Shown here: piece after piece, positions 12,978 through 19,006 of the stretch
How positions within the stretch are numbered: the stretch's first letter is position 1
Layout of the letters: each line of letters starts with the position of its first letter
NCBI GenBank assembly: GCA_902796045.1
Contig: CADBNQ010000005.1
Span: forward strand, 1-19,006
Source of the DNA: an uncultured Lachnospiraceae bacterium
GTDB taxonomy: Bacteria > Bacillota > Clostridia > Lachnospirales > Lachnospiraceae
Length of the DNA: 19,006 nucleotides
Direction: 5' to 3'
The notes under the pieces: model-generated
The model's database searches: none
What the model saw: the letters and a program-made list of their open reading frames with translations, nothing else
Told to the model about the DNA's origin: nothing
Position numbers and translations under genes: made by a program

Positions 12978-13637
12978 ATGAATAAAAAGAATACGGTAAT
13001 ATTTGATCTGGACGGAACCTTGCTTGACACGCTGGATGATCTTGCAAACAGCGTCAACTTTGCTTTAAAAAAAATGGAATTGCCGCCCAGAACCAGAACT
13101 GAGGTCAGGAATTTCGTGGGCAACGGCATCGCGAATCTTATAAGGAGAAGTGTTCCGGAGGGATGTGATCAGGAAACCATTGACAGGACGCTTGACATCT
13201 TCAAGGACCATTACGGAGAACACTGCAACGATTTCACCAGGCCCTATGACGGCATCAATGCACTGATCGCAGCGCTTTCAAAGAATAATATAAAAATGGC
13301 CATCGTATCCAACAAGGCAGATTTTGCAGTAAAAGAGCTGGCAGATATCTATTTTAAGGGGACGATCCCCGTTGCGATCGGAGAGATGGAAAGTGAGGGC
13401 ATCCGGAAAAAGCCTGCTCCCGACACCGTGTTTAAATCTATGGAGCTTCTGGGCAGCAAGGCCTGCGATTCTGTCTATGTGGGAGATTCAGAGGTGGATA
13501 TCCAGACTGCAGCGAATGCCGGTCTCGACGTCATCCTTTGCAGCTGGGGATTCAGAGAAGAGGCGGCCCTGCGTGAACAGGGCGCCGAAACGATCATCCA
13601 TGAGCCCCTGGAGCTCATGGATATTATAGGTCTTTAA
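12978..13637 (+). CDS. HAD-superfamily phosphatase, phosphoglycolate phosphatase (Gph)-like
   Basis: This 219-residue cytosolic phosphatase has all HAD motifs: FDLDGTLLDT with nucleophile Asp10 and Asp12, IVSNK in motif 2, a Lys in RKKPAPDT and VYVGDSEVDIQTA in motif 3. A helical cap domain (about 18-85) includes NFVGNGIANLIRRSVPEG, typical of Gph/PpaX-type members. It follows thyA by 11 bases, so it probably shares the message. Phosphoglycolate and pyrophosphate are the common substrates of this subgroup, and clearing nucleotide phosphates is a further option given thyA. Its TAA shares bases with the stop of the convergent gene, so there is no room for a terminator between them. Confidence 0.88.
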   Translation: MNKKNTVIFDLDGTLLDTLDDLANSVNFALKKMELPPRTRTEVRNFVGNGIANLIRRSVPEGCDQETIDRTLDIFKDHYGEHCNDFTRPYDGINALIAALSKNNIKMAIVSNKADFAVKELADIYFKGTIPVAIGEMESEGIRKKPAPDTVFKSMELLGSKACDSVYVGDSEVDIQTAANAGLDVILCSWGFREEAALREQGAETIIHEPLELMDIIGL

Positions 13638-14140
13638 GATCTGTCCTCATACTTTTTGGCGAAGATCAGTCCCGGGAACCCATGCTTCTGTCTCCCGGGA
13701 TCCGGCTCGCCATTACGGATCGCCTCCAGGGTGATCAGGTCTTTATAGGCATATTTCCCTTCCTGATAACCTGGCATCCTGTCAACCTCAAAGCAGGTCA
13801 GCAGGTCCAGGTCTTTTAATCTCTCATGATCCAGCTCCAGAAGATCAGGACTCTTCAGGTAATCCGGATGATAATGTCCGAAAAAGGAGAGTACAAAAGC
13901 TTTCACACGGACTTCCCCGATGTCTGCTTCTTCCTTCTCATCATTGATATAGATACAATAACGCTGTGAATAAGGAAGATATCTCTCCTGAACGGTGACT
14001 TCATCAATCCCGGAGAGACCCAGGTGGGTCACATCCAGGGTCCTGTGAAAGATATCCCGGGCTCTTTTCTCCCGGACTTCCGGAATATGCCGGGGATCAA
14101 AAGCATAATAAAGCTGTTTTAAAAGCGTAAACTTTAACAT
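13634..14140 (-). CDS. Conserved-looking hypothetical protein coupled to proS
   Basis: I do not recognise this 168-residue protein. It has no signal peptide or membrane helix. It begins MLKFTLLKQLYYAFDPRHIPEVREKRARDI in short hydrophobic and basic stretches, with alternating strands later (QRYCIYINDE, RVKAFVLSFFGHYHPDY) and a charged C-terminus. The open frame extends upstream inside proS to 14236. The ATG at 14140, two bases after the proS stop, is the natural start for a gene coupled to proS, although its ribosome site (GGGAAAG) is weak. Its stop overlaps that of the convergent phosphatase gene. The operon link suggests a housekeeping or translation-related role, but no function can be assigned. 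Confidence 0.65.
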   Translation of the reverse strand: MLKFTLLKQLYYAFDPRHIPEVREKRARDIFHRTLDVTHLGLSGIDEVTVQERYLPYSQRYCIYINDEKEEADIGEVRVKAFVLSFFGHYHPDYLKSPDLLELDHERLKDLDLLTCFEVDRMPGYQEGKYAYKDLITLEAIRNGEPDPGRQKHGFPGLIFAKKYEDRS

Positions 14141-14142
14141 GA

Positions 14143-15579
14143 TCAATACGCTTTCCCGAAAAAGACTTCTGCCCTGGCCGGTTTGCCACAGTGCACACAT
14201 ACCTCCGAGTGCCTGGTCTGCCTGAAGGGCATACATCTTGTAGTTGCACCGGTTTCTTCCTTGATGGCTTCCTCACACGCCTGGTCACCGCACCACATAG
14301 ACCGGATAAAGCCCTGTTTCTCATTAAGGATAGTCTGAAACTCTTCCCAGGTCCGGGCGACATGCGTATTGGCTTCAAGATGTGCTTTTGCCCTGTCATA
14401 CATATCCTTCTGCATCTCTTCAAGAACTTGTGCCAGGATCTCATTCACCTTATCCAGAGGCGCAGCGATCTTCTCTCTGGTATCCCGGCGGACGATCACT
14501 GCCTGTTTCTTCTCGATATCTTTCGGACCGATCTCGATCCTGGTCGGGATCCCCTGGATCTCCTGCTCGGAAAACTTCCATCCTGGGGACTTGTCTGTTG
14601 CATCCACCTTCACGGAGTAGTCCCCTTTCAGCTGATCCCTTAAAGCATAGGCTGCATCAAGAACGCCCGGCTTTTTCTGCTGAATCGGTATGATCATGGA
14701 CTGGACCGGTGCAATACGTGGCGGAAGCACCAGACCGCTGTCATCGCCGTGTACCATGATGATGGCGCCGATGATCCGGGTAGACAGACCCCATGAAGTC
14801 TCATAGACAGAAGAAAGCTGATTCTCTTTGTTGGTATACTGGATGCCGTAGGCATCTGCAAATCCAGATCCGAAATTATGGCTGGTACCGGATTGCAGGG
14901 CTTTTCCGTCATGCATCAGGGCCTCAATCGTATAGGTTGCTTCTGCTCCCGCAAACTTCTCCTTATCCGTCTTCTTTCCCTTTACCAGGGGAATTGCAAG
15001 AATCTCTTCACAGAAATCTGCATAGACATTCAGCATCTGAATGGTTCTCTCCTCAGCCTCCTGGGCAGTTGCATGGAAGGTATGGCCTTCCTGCCACAGG
15101 AACTCTGCAGACCGGAGGAAGGGACGGGTCGTCTTCTCCCAGCGGAGAACAGAGCACCACTGATTATAGATAACCGGAAGGTCTCTGTAGGAATGCACGA
15201 TATCCTTCACATGGTCACAGAATAAGGTCTCCGAAGTAGGACGGATACACAGGCGCTCCGTCAGTTCCTCCTCACCGCCCATGGTGACCCAGGCTACCTC
15301 AGGAGCGAAACCTTCCACATGGTCCTTCTCCATCTGGAGCAGATGCTCCGGGATCAACAGAGGAAGATAGACATTCTCCACTCCGGTCTCCTTGAACCGC
15401 CTGTCCAGTTCCTTCTGGATATTCTCCCAGAGTGCATATCCTCTTGGGCGGATGACCATGCATCCTCTGATATTGGAATATGAGATCAGGTCTGCCCTGA
15501 TGACCACATCTGTATACCATTGTGCAAAATCCTGATCCATAGCAGTAATCTGTTCTACAAGTTTCTTTTCTTTCGCCAT
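14143..15579 (-). CDS. proS: Prolyl-tRNA synthetase, type 3 (archaeal/eukaryotic-style)
   Basis: This 478-residue class II aminoacyl-tRNA synthetase charges tRNA-Pro. Class II motif 2 is visible as SVLRWEKTTRPFLRS followed by EFLWQEGHTFHAT. The proline/ATP site has RPTSET, and motif 3 lies near the HGDDSGLVLPPRIAPVQ stretch. After the anticodon-binding domain (about 295-400) comes the C-terminal zinc-type domain with Cys in CGDQACEEA, TTRC and EVCVHCGK, ending in the family-typical C-terminal FFGKAY. It has no YbaK-like editing insertion, which separates it from the long bacterial type. GAGG lies upstream of the ATG. The gene has its own promoter overlapping the end of the pseudouridine synthase gene and no T-box leader. 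Confidence 0.96.
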   Translation of the reverse strand: MAKEKKLVEQITAMDQDFAQWYTDVVIRADLISYSNIRGCMVIRPRGYALWENIQKELDRRFKETGVENVYLPLLIPEHLLQMEKDHVEGFAPEVAWVTMGGEEELTERLCIRPTSETLFCDHVKDIVHSYRDLPVIYNQWCSVLRWEKTTRPFLRSAEFLWQEGHTFHATAQEAEERTIQMLNVYADFCEEILAIPLVKGKKTDKEKFAGAEATYTIEALMHDGKALQSGTSHNFGSGFADAYGIQYTNKENQLSSVYETSWGLSTRIIGAIIMVHGDDSGLVLPPRIAPVQSMIIPIQQKKPGVLDAAYALRDQLKGDYSVKVDATDKSPGWKFSEQEIQGIPTRIEIGPKDIEKKQAVIVRRDTREKIAAPLDKVNEILAQVLEEMQKDMYDRAKAHLEANTHVARTWEEFQTILNEKQGFIRSMWCGDQACEEAIKEETGATTRCMPFRQTRHSEVCVHCGKPARAEVFFGKAY

Positions 15580-15634
15580 GTCAATAATACCTCATATATT
15601 TAATATTATTTGTTTCTTTTATAACTTCCTGACT

Positions 15635-15663
15635 ATTCTAATAGAAGCATCCTGCTTTGTCAA
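15635..15663 (-). promoter_or_regulatory. Sigma-A promoter of proS
   Basis: On the minus strand TTGACA (15663-15658) overlaps the rluA-family stop codon and is followed by a 17-base spacer and TAGAAT (15640-15635), about 55 bases before the proS start. A short hairpin, AAGCA-TCC-TGCTT (15645-15657), fills much of the spacer. Confidence 0.78.
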
Positions 15664-15673
15664 TATGCTTCTA
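15642..15673. promoter_or_regulatory. Perfect inverted repeat around the proS -35
   Basis: TAGAAGCAT (15642-15650) and ATGCTTCTA (15665-15673) are exact reverse complements separated by 14 bases that contain the TTGACA. The arms overlap the last codons of the pseudouridine synthase gene on one side and the promoter spacer on the other. It could be a repressor operator or a terminator stem for the upstream gene; no T run follows on the minus strand. Confidence 0.45.
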
Positions 15674-16373
15674 CATCCATCAGCTCAAATGCCTCCCCCC
15701 GGGGTTCTGTCTTAAAAACCATCCTCTCCCCGGATGCAGGATGATCAAACTCCAGTCTTGTAGAATAGAGACCGATCTGCATGTACTGATTCTTTGTCTT
15801 CTGGTAGAGGGGATTGTATTTGGTATCCCCATATAAAGGCATCCCTCTGCTTGCAAACTGTACCCTGATCTGGTGATGCCTCCCTGTATGCAGGATGATC
15901 AGCAGCCAGGACAGCATCCCCTCTCCGGTCTCAATCTGGTCAATCAGCTCATAGTCCAGCATGGAAGCCCTGGCACCCTTTGTCCCTTCCGGAACAACAA
16001 GAGTCCTGTTGGTCCTGCCATCCTTTAACAGATAATCTTCCAGGGTCCCGCTCTCTGCCGGCGGACTGCCGCATACAACAGCCTGATAGTATTTTTCAAA
16101 TCTATTATCAACGATCTGTCTGTTCAGTGAAGCGGCAGCCTCTTTTGTCCGGGCAAAGACCATCAGGCCTCCCACAGGGCGGTCAAGACGGTGGACAGCC
16201 TCCAGCCAGGGTTCCTCATCCATCAAATCTCTCTCATAGAGTCTGTGCTTCAGCCGGGTCTGAACATCCAGGTCTCTGCTGTGATCCGGCTGCACAGGCA
16301 TACCTGCAGGTTTCTCACATACAATTATCTGGTCATCTTCATAGAGAATGGGAATCTTCTTTTTCTTCATCAT
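15660..16373 (-). CDS. RluA-family pseudouridine synthase
   Basis: This 237-residue enzyme isomerises uridine to pseudouridine in rRNA or tRNA. The catalytic block is AVHRLDRPVGGLMVFART with the conserved Asp. Other family motifs are KPAGMPVQPDHS near the start, LHTGRHHQIRVQFASRGMPLYGDTKY (His-Gln-Ile-Arg RNA-binding part) and a C-terminal LEFDHPASGE. There is no N-terminal S4 domain, so it is a short member like RluA/YlyB relatives; which uridine it modifies cannot be told. A TTG at 16382 extends the frame, but it sits two bases from the AGGAG. The ATG at 16373, 11 bases from that site, is preferred. It lies directly after a terminator hairpin with no evident promoter of its own. Confidence 0.9.
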   Translation of the reverse strand: MMKKKKIPILYEDDQIIVCEKPAGMPVQPDHSRDLDVQTRLKHRLYERDLMDEEPWLEAVHRLDRPVGGLMVFARTKEAAASLNRQIVDNRFEKYYQAVVCGSPPAESGTLEDYLLKDGRTNRTLVVPEGTKGARASMLDYELIDQIETGEGMLSWLLIILHTGRHHQIRVQFASRGMPLYGDTKYNPLYQKTKNQYMQIGLYSTRLEFDHPASGERMVFKTEPRGEAFELMDVEAY

Positions 16374-16399
16374 CTTCAGCAATTCTCCTGTAACTGTGC

Positions 16400-16430
16400 A
16401 AAAAAAGAACTACTAAACAGCAGTTCTTTT
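16400..16430 (-). terminator. Rho-independent terminator after coaBC
   Basis: On the minus strand AAAAGAACTGCT pairs with AGTAGTTCTTTT (one G-U) around GTTT, and the stem runs into seven T ending at 16400. It lies 18 bases past the coaBC stop. It should end most metK-coaBC transcripts, with any readthrough entering the pseudouridine synthase gene. Confidence 0.8.
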
Positions 16431-16447
16431 CTAAGTCAATCGAATCT

Positions 16448-17647
16448 TCACCCGCGGTTTCGCCTGTTGCGGATCTCATTCAGGATCTCATCTGCCACTT
16501 CTTCTTTTGAGAGAAGGCCCAAAGTCCTTTCTTCCTCTTCGGAGATGATCGTCACCCTGTTCGTATCAGTGCCGAACCCGGCTCCTTTCTCCTTCAGATT
16601 GTTGGCTATGATCATATCGATTTTTTTCTTTTTGAGTTTCTTCCGGGAGTTCTCCAGCATATTCCGGGTTTCCATAGAAAAGCCGCAGATCACCTGATCA
16701 GGTCTTTTATGTTCTCCGACATACTGCAGAATATCTTTGGTTCTCTCCAGCGGAATCGACATCTCCCCGTCTTTCTTTTTTACCTTGTCGTCACTGACGA
16801 TGGCAGGTCTGTAATCAGCTACTGCCGCTGCCTTGATCAGGACATCCTGATCCGGAAAAGCCGATGTCACTGCCTGATACATATCCTCTGCAGTGATCAC
16901 GGGAACCATCCTGACAAAGGGAACCGGATCCAGGGCAACCGGACCGGAAACCAGAGTCACCTCGGCTCCACGCAGCATGGCCCTTCTGGCTATAGCATAT
17001 CCCATCTTGCCGCTGGAATGATTGGTAATAAAACGGACCGGATCCAGGGATTCTCTGGTGGGCCCTGCTGTGACCATGATCTTCATCCCCTTCAGATCCT
17101 TCTCACAGGCCGCCTCTCTGAGAATATACTGAAAAAGATCAGCCGGTTCCGGCATCTTCCCGGCCCCGGTATCTCCACATGCCAGATATCCAACAGCCGG
17201 CTCAATGATCTCATACCCATAGCGGCGAAGAGTGGACAGATTGTCCTGAAGGACAGGGTTCTCATACATATGAACATTCATGGCAGGAGAGATCATCACC
17301 TTTGCGCTGCAGGCCATCACTGTCGTAGTCAGCATATCATCGGCTATGCCGTGGGCAATCTTGCCGATGATGTTGGCAGAAGCCGGAGCGATCATGAGAA
17401 CATCCGCCTTCCTGGCCAGTGAGACATGGCTGACATGGAACTCAAAATTCCTGTCGAATGTATCGACGAGACATTTATGGCCGGTCAGGGTCTCAAAAGT
17501 GATCGGATTGATAAAATTCACTGCGTTTTTTGTCATAATGACATGCACGTCTGCATGTGCCTTGACCAGCAAGCTGGCCAGCCAGGCTATCTTGTAGGCT
17601 GCTATGGAACCTGTCACACCAAGGACAACCGTTTTTCCTTTTAACAT
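16448..17647 (-). CDS. coaBC: Bifunctional phosphopantothenoylcysteine decarboxylase/synthetase
   Basis: This 399-residue fused enzyme makes 4'-phosphopantetheine for coenzyme A: the C-terminal CoaB joins cysteine to phosphopantothenate and the N-terminal CoaC decarboxylates the product. The FMN-binding CoaC part (about 1-180) shows GVTGSIAAYK, VSHVSLARKADV with the catalytic His, SPAMNVHMYENP and GYLACGDTGAGKMPEP with the active Cys. The CoaB part (about 190-399) shows VTAGPTRESLDPVRFITNHSSGKMG and a KKKDGE-x-IPLERTKDIL stretch. An upstream TTG at 17683 would overlap metK; the ATG at 17647, with AGGG eight bases before, is preferred. It follows metK by 25 bases and shares its transcript. Confidence 0.95.
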   Translation of the reverse strand: MLKGKTVVLGVTGSIAAYKIAWLASLLVKAHADVHVIMTKNAVNFINPITFETLTGHKCLVDTFDRNFEFHVSHVSLARKADVLMIAPASANIIGKIAHGIADDMLTTTVMACSAKVMISPAMNVHMYENPVLQDNLSTLRRYGYEIIEPAVGYLACGDTGAGKMPEPADLFQYILREAACEKDLKGMKIMVTAGPTRESLDPVRFITNHSSGKMGYAIARRAMLRGAEVTLVSGPVALDPVPFVRMVPVITAEDMYQAVTSAFPDQDVLIKAAAVADYRPAIVSDDKVKKKDGEMSIPLERTKDILQYVGEHKRPDQVICGFSMETRNMLENSRKKLKKKKIDMIIANNLKEKGAGFGTDTNRVTIISEEEERTLGLLSKEEVADEILNEIRNRRNRG

Positions 17648-17672
17648 ATTGTATACCCTATTATATACTTCC

Positions 17673-18866
17673 CTATGATACAAGATAGGATCTCAATGTA
17701 TCAGCTTTATCAGTCTTCTCCCAGGGAAGGTCCAGGTCATCTCTTCCGAAATGTCCGTAGGCTGCTGTCTGTTTATAAATCGGTCTGCGCAGATTCAGCA
17801 TCCTGATGATGCCGGCCGGGCGCAGGTCAAACTGCTCACGGATCATGGCTACAAGCTTATCCTCTGAAATCTTTCCTGTCCCGAAAGTATCAACCATGAT
17901 CGAAGTGGGACGGGCAACACCAATAGCATAGGAAAGCTGGATCTCACATTTATCCGCAAGTCCTGCAGCCACAATGTTCTTGGCCACATATCTTGCAGCA
18001 TAAGCTGCGCTGCGGTCTACTTTGGTACAGTCCTTCCCGGAGAAGGCTCCGCCCCCGTGTCTGGCATAGCCGCCATAGGTATCTACAATAATCTTGCGGC
18101 CTGTGAGGCCGCTGTCACCCTGGGGGCCGCCAATCACAAACCTGCCCGTTGGGTTGATGAAGAACCTGGTCTTCTCATCGACCATATCCTGGGGAAGGAT
18201 CACATTAAATACATGCTCTCTGATGTCTTTATGGATCTGCTCCTGAGTCACGCCGGGATCATGCTGGGTCGAGAGGACAACCGCATCCAGTCTGGCAGGT
18301 TTCCCATCCTGATCGTACTCGACAGTCACCTGGGTCTTGCCATCCGGACGAAGGTAGGGCAAAGTGCCGTCCTTTCTCACCCTGGAAAGCTGCCTGGCCA
18401 GTTTATGGGCCAGCGAGATCGGATAGGGCATATATTCCTCCGTCTCGTTCGTGGCATAACCGAACATCATGCCCTGGTCGCCGGCTCCTATGGCTTCGAG
18501 CTCCTCATCAGACATGGTATTCTCCTTTGCCTCCAGGGCTCTGTCAACGCCCATGGCAATATCTGCAGACTGCTCATCAAGAGCCACGATCACACCGCAG
18601 TTATCTGCGTCAAAGCCGAATTTACCTCTGGTGTAGCCGATCTCCCGGACAGTCTCCCGGACAATCTTCTGGATATCTACATAGGCTTCTGTAGTAATCT
18701 CTCCCATGACCAGAACAAGCCCTGTGGTCACCGTTGTCTCGCAGGCTACCCTGCTCATGGGATCCTTCTCCATCAATGCGTCCAGAATCGCATCGGAGAT
18801 CTGATCACACATCTTATCCGGATGCCCCTCTGTTACAGATTCTGAGGTAAATAACTTTTTTTCCAT
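17673..18866 (-). CDS. metK: S-adenosylmethionine synthetase
   Basis: This 397-residue enzyme makes S-adenosylmethionine from methionine and ATP. Signature segments are TSESVTEGHPDK (7-18) with the catalytic His15 and Asp17, GAGDQGMMFGYA, the phosphate loop GGGAFSGKDCTKVDRSAAY, and IGVARPTSIMV; the C-terminal part has GRDDLDLPWE. The length is typical. GGAG precedes the start. The 140 bases upstream hold palindromes but nothing with the conserved core of a SAM-I (S-box) riboswitch, often found before metK in Firmicutes; a leader farther off would lie beyond the window edge. Confidence 0.98.
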   Translation of the reverse strand: MEKKLFTSESVTEGHPDKMCDQISDAILDALMEKDPMSRVACETTVTTGLVLVMGEITTEAYVDIQKIVRETVREIGYTRGKFGFDADNCGVIVALDEQSADIAMGVDRALEAKENTMSDEELEAIGAGDQGMMFGYATNETEEYMPYPISLAHKLARQLSRVRKDGTLPYLRPDGKTQVTVEYDQDGKPARLDAVVLSTQHDPGVTQEQIHKDIREHVFNVILPQDMVDEKTRFFINPTGRFVIGGPQGDSGLTGRKIIVDTYGGYARHGGGAFSGKDCTKVDRSAAYAARYVAKNIVAAGLADKCEIQLSYAIGVARPTSIMVDTFGTGKISEDKLVAMIREQFDLRPAGIIRMLNLRRPIYKQTAAYGHFGRDDLDLPWEKTDKADTLRSYLVS

Positions 18867-18881
18867 TTCATCTCCAATCTA

Positions 18882-18898
18882 CCGGCATCTTAAGCCGG
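18882..18898 (-). other. Small hairpin in the metK leader
   Basis: CCGGC (18882-18886) and GCCGG (18894-18898) form a 5-bp stem with a 7-base loop just upstream of the metK ribosome binding site. It could modulate translation, but the stem is short. Confidence 0.3.
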
Positions 18899-18927
18899 GA
18901 TCTACTATCATCAAACTGGAAGTCAAT

Positions 18928-18996
18928 CGAAATCGCCTCAGCGATTTCGCGCGAGTTGCGCGACACCGTAGGTGTCTTCTTCTGCGCAACTCTGCG
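18928..18996. repeat. Double palindromic element upstream of metK
   Basis: Two adjacent hairpins are present. The first is CGAAATCGC-CTCA-GCGATTTCG (18928-18949). The second pairs GAGTTGCGC (18953-18961) with GCGCAACTC (18984-18992), extended by CGC/GCG with one bulge, and contains the inner stem GACACC-GTA-GGTGTC (18962-18976). It is much more GC-rich than nearby spacers and lacks a T run, so it resembles a dispersed palindromic (REP-like) unit rather than a terminator. Multiple copies would need to be shown in the genome. Confidence 0.5.
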
Positions 18997-19006
18997 ATCC
19001 GCCGGA

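Noticed and set aside
14097..14444. Minus-strand frame inside the 3' end of proS
   Set aside because: It overlaps the conserved zinc domain of prolyl-tRNA synthetase in another frame and has no motif.
15580..15659. Possible T-box leader for proS
   Set aside because: Only 80 bases separate the genes, with no T-box core or specifier stem and with a good promoter inside the stretch.
16709..17422. Plus-strand open frame of 237 codons opposite coaBC
   Set aside because: It is antisense to the catalytic parts of CoaBC and has His/Gln-rich shadow composition.
18057..18845. Plus-strand open frame of 262 codons opposite metK
   Set aside because: It is a shadow of the strongly conserved metK gene, with no recognisable motif or ribosome site.

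Overview
The window looks like chromosomal DNA of an anaerobic, gut-type Firmicute, most likely a Lachnospiraceae/Clostridia relative. The grounds are strong AGGAGG-type ribosome binding sites, sigma-A promoters of the TTGACA-17-TATAAT class, AT-rich intergenic DNA against moderately GC-rich genes, the Firmicutes glucitol PTS gene order (gutM-srlA-srlE), long-form HPF, a type-3 (archaeal/eukaryotic-style) prolyl-tRNA synthetase and the metK-coaBC pair. No rRNA, tRNA, CRISPR array, transposase or phage gene was seen.

Left part (1-6.8 kb), the sugar region. On the minus strand two tandem SorC-family regulators lie upstream of a glucitol/sorbitol PTS operon (gutM, srlA, srlE). The IIA and sorbitol-6-phosphate dehydrogenase genes are not in view and may lie past the left edge. 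Divergent from the regulators is a tight three-gene operon: an archaeal-type triosephosphate-isomerase-like protein, an enlarged YjbQ/UPF0047 protein and a class II ketose-bisphosphate aldolase with an altered active-site loop. The two control regions share CATTTGT/ACAAAT half-sites. A sensible reading is import and phosphorylation of a hexitol, then cleavage of a ketose bisphosphate and isomerisation of the triose products, all under SorC control. The YjbQ-like member has no obvious place in that route, and this module is the best candidate for something undescribed.

Middle (6.9-12 kb), central carbon metabolism. hpf (minus) and the fba-pgcA operon (plus) flank a 644-bp AT-rich intergenic region holding a cluster of DnaA boxes: three exact TGTGGATAA, one TGTGGATAG and one degenerate inverted copy. 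Downstream, a glycerol dehydrogenase gene (minus) converges on pgcA across a long paired hairpin.

Right part (12-19 kb), housekeeping. A divergent thymidylate synthase and a Gph-like HAD phosphatase run on the plus strand. They converge, with overlapping stop codons, on an unrecognised gene coupled to proS. Then follow an RluA-type pseudouridine synthase, coaBC and metK, all minus. The proS promoter -35 sits inside a perfect 9-bp inverted repeat, and no T-box is present. Both edges of the window carry imperfect palindromic DNA, so the piece may end at dispersed repeats. All calls come from reading the sequence; no database search was run.
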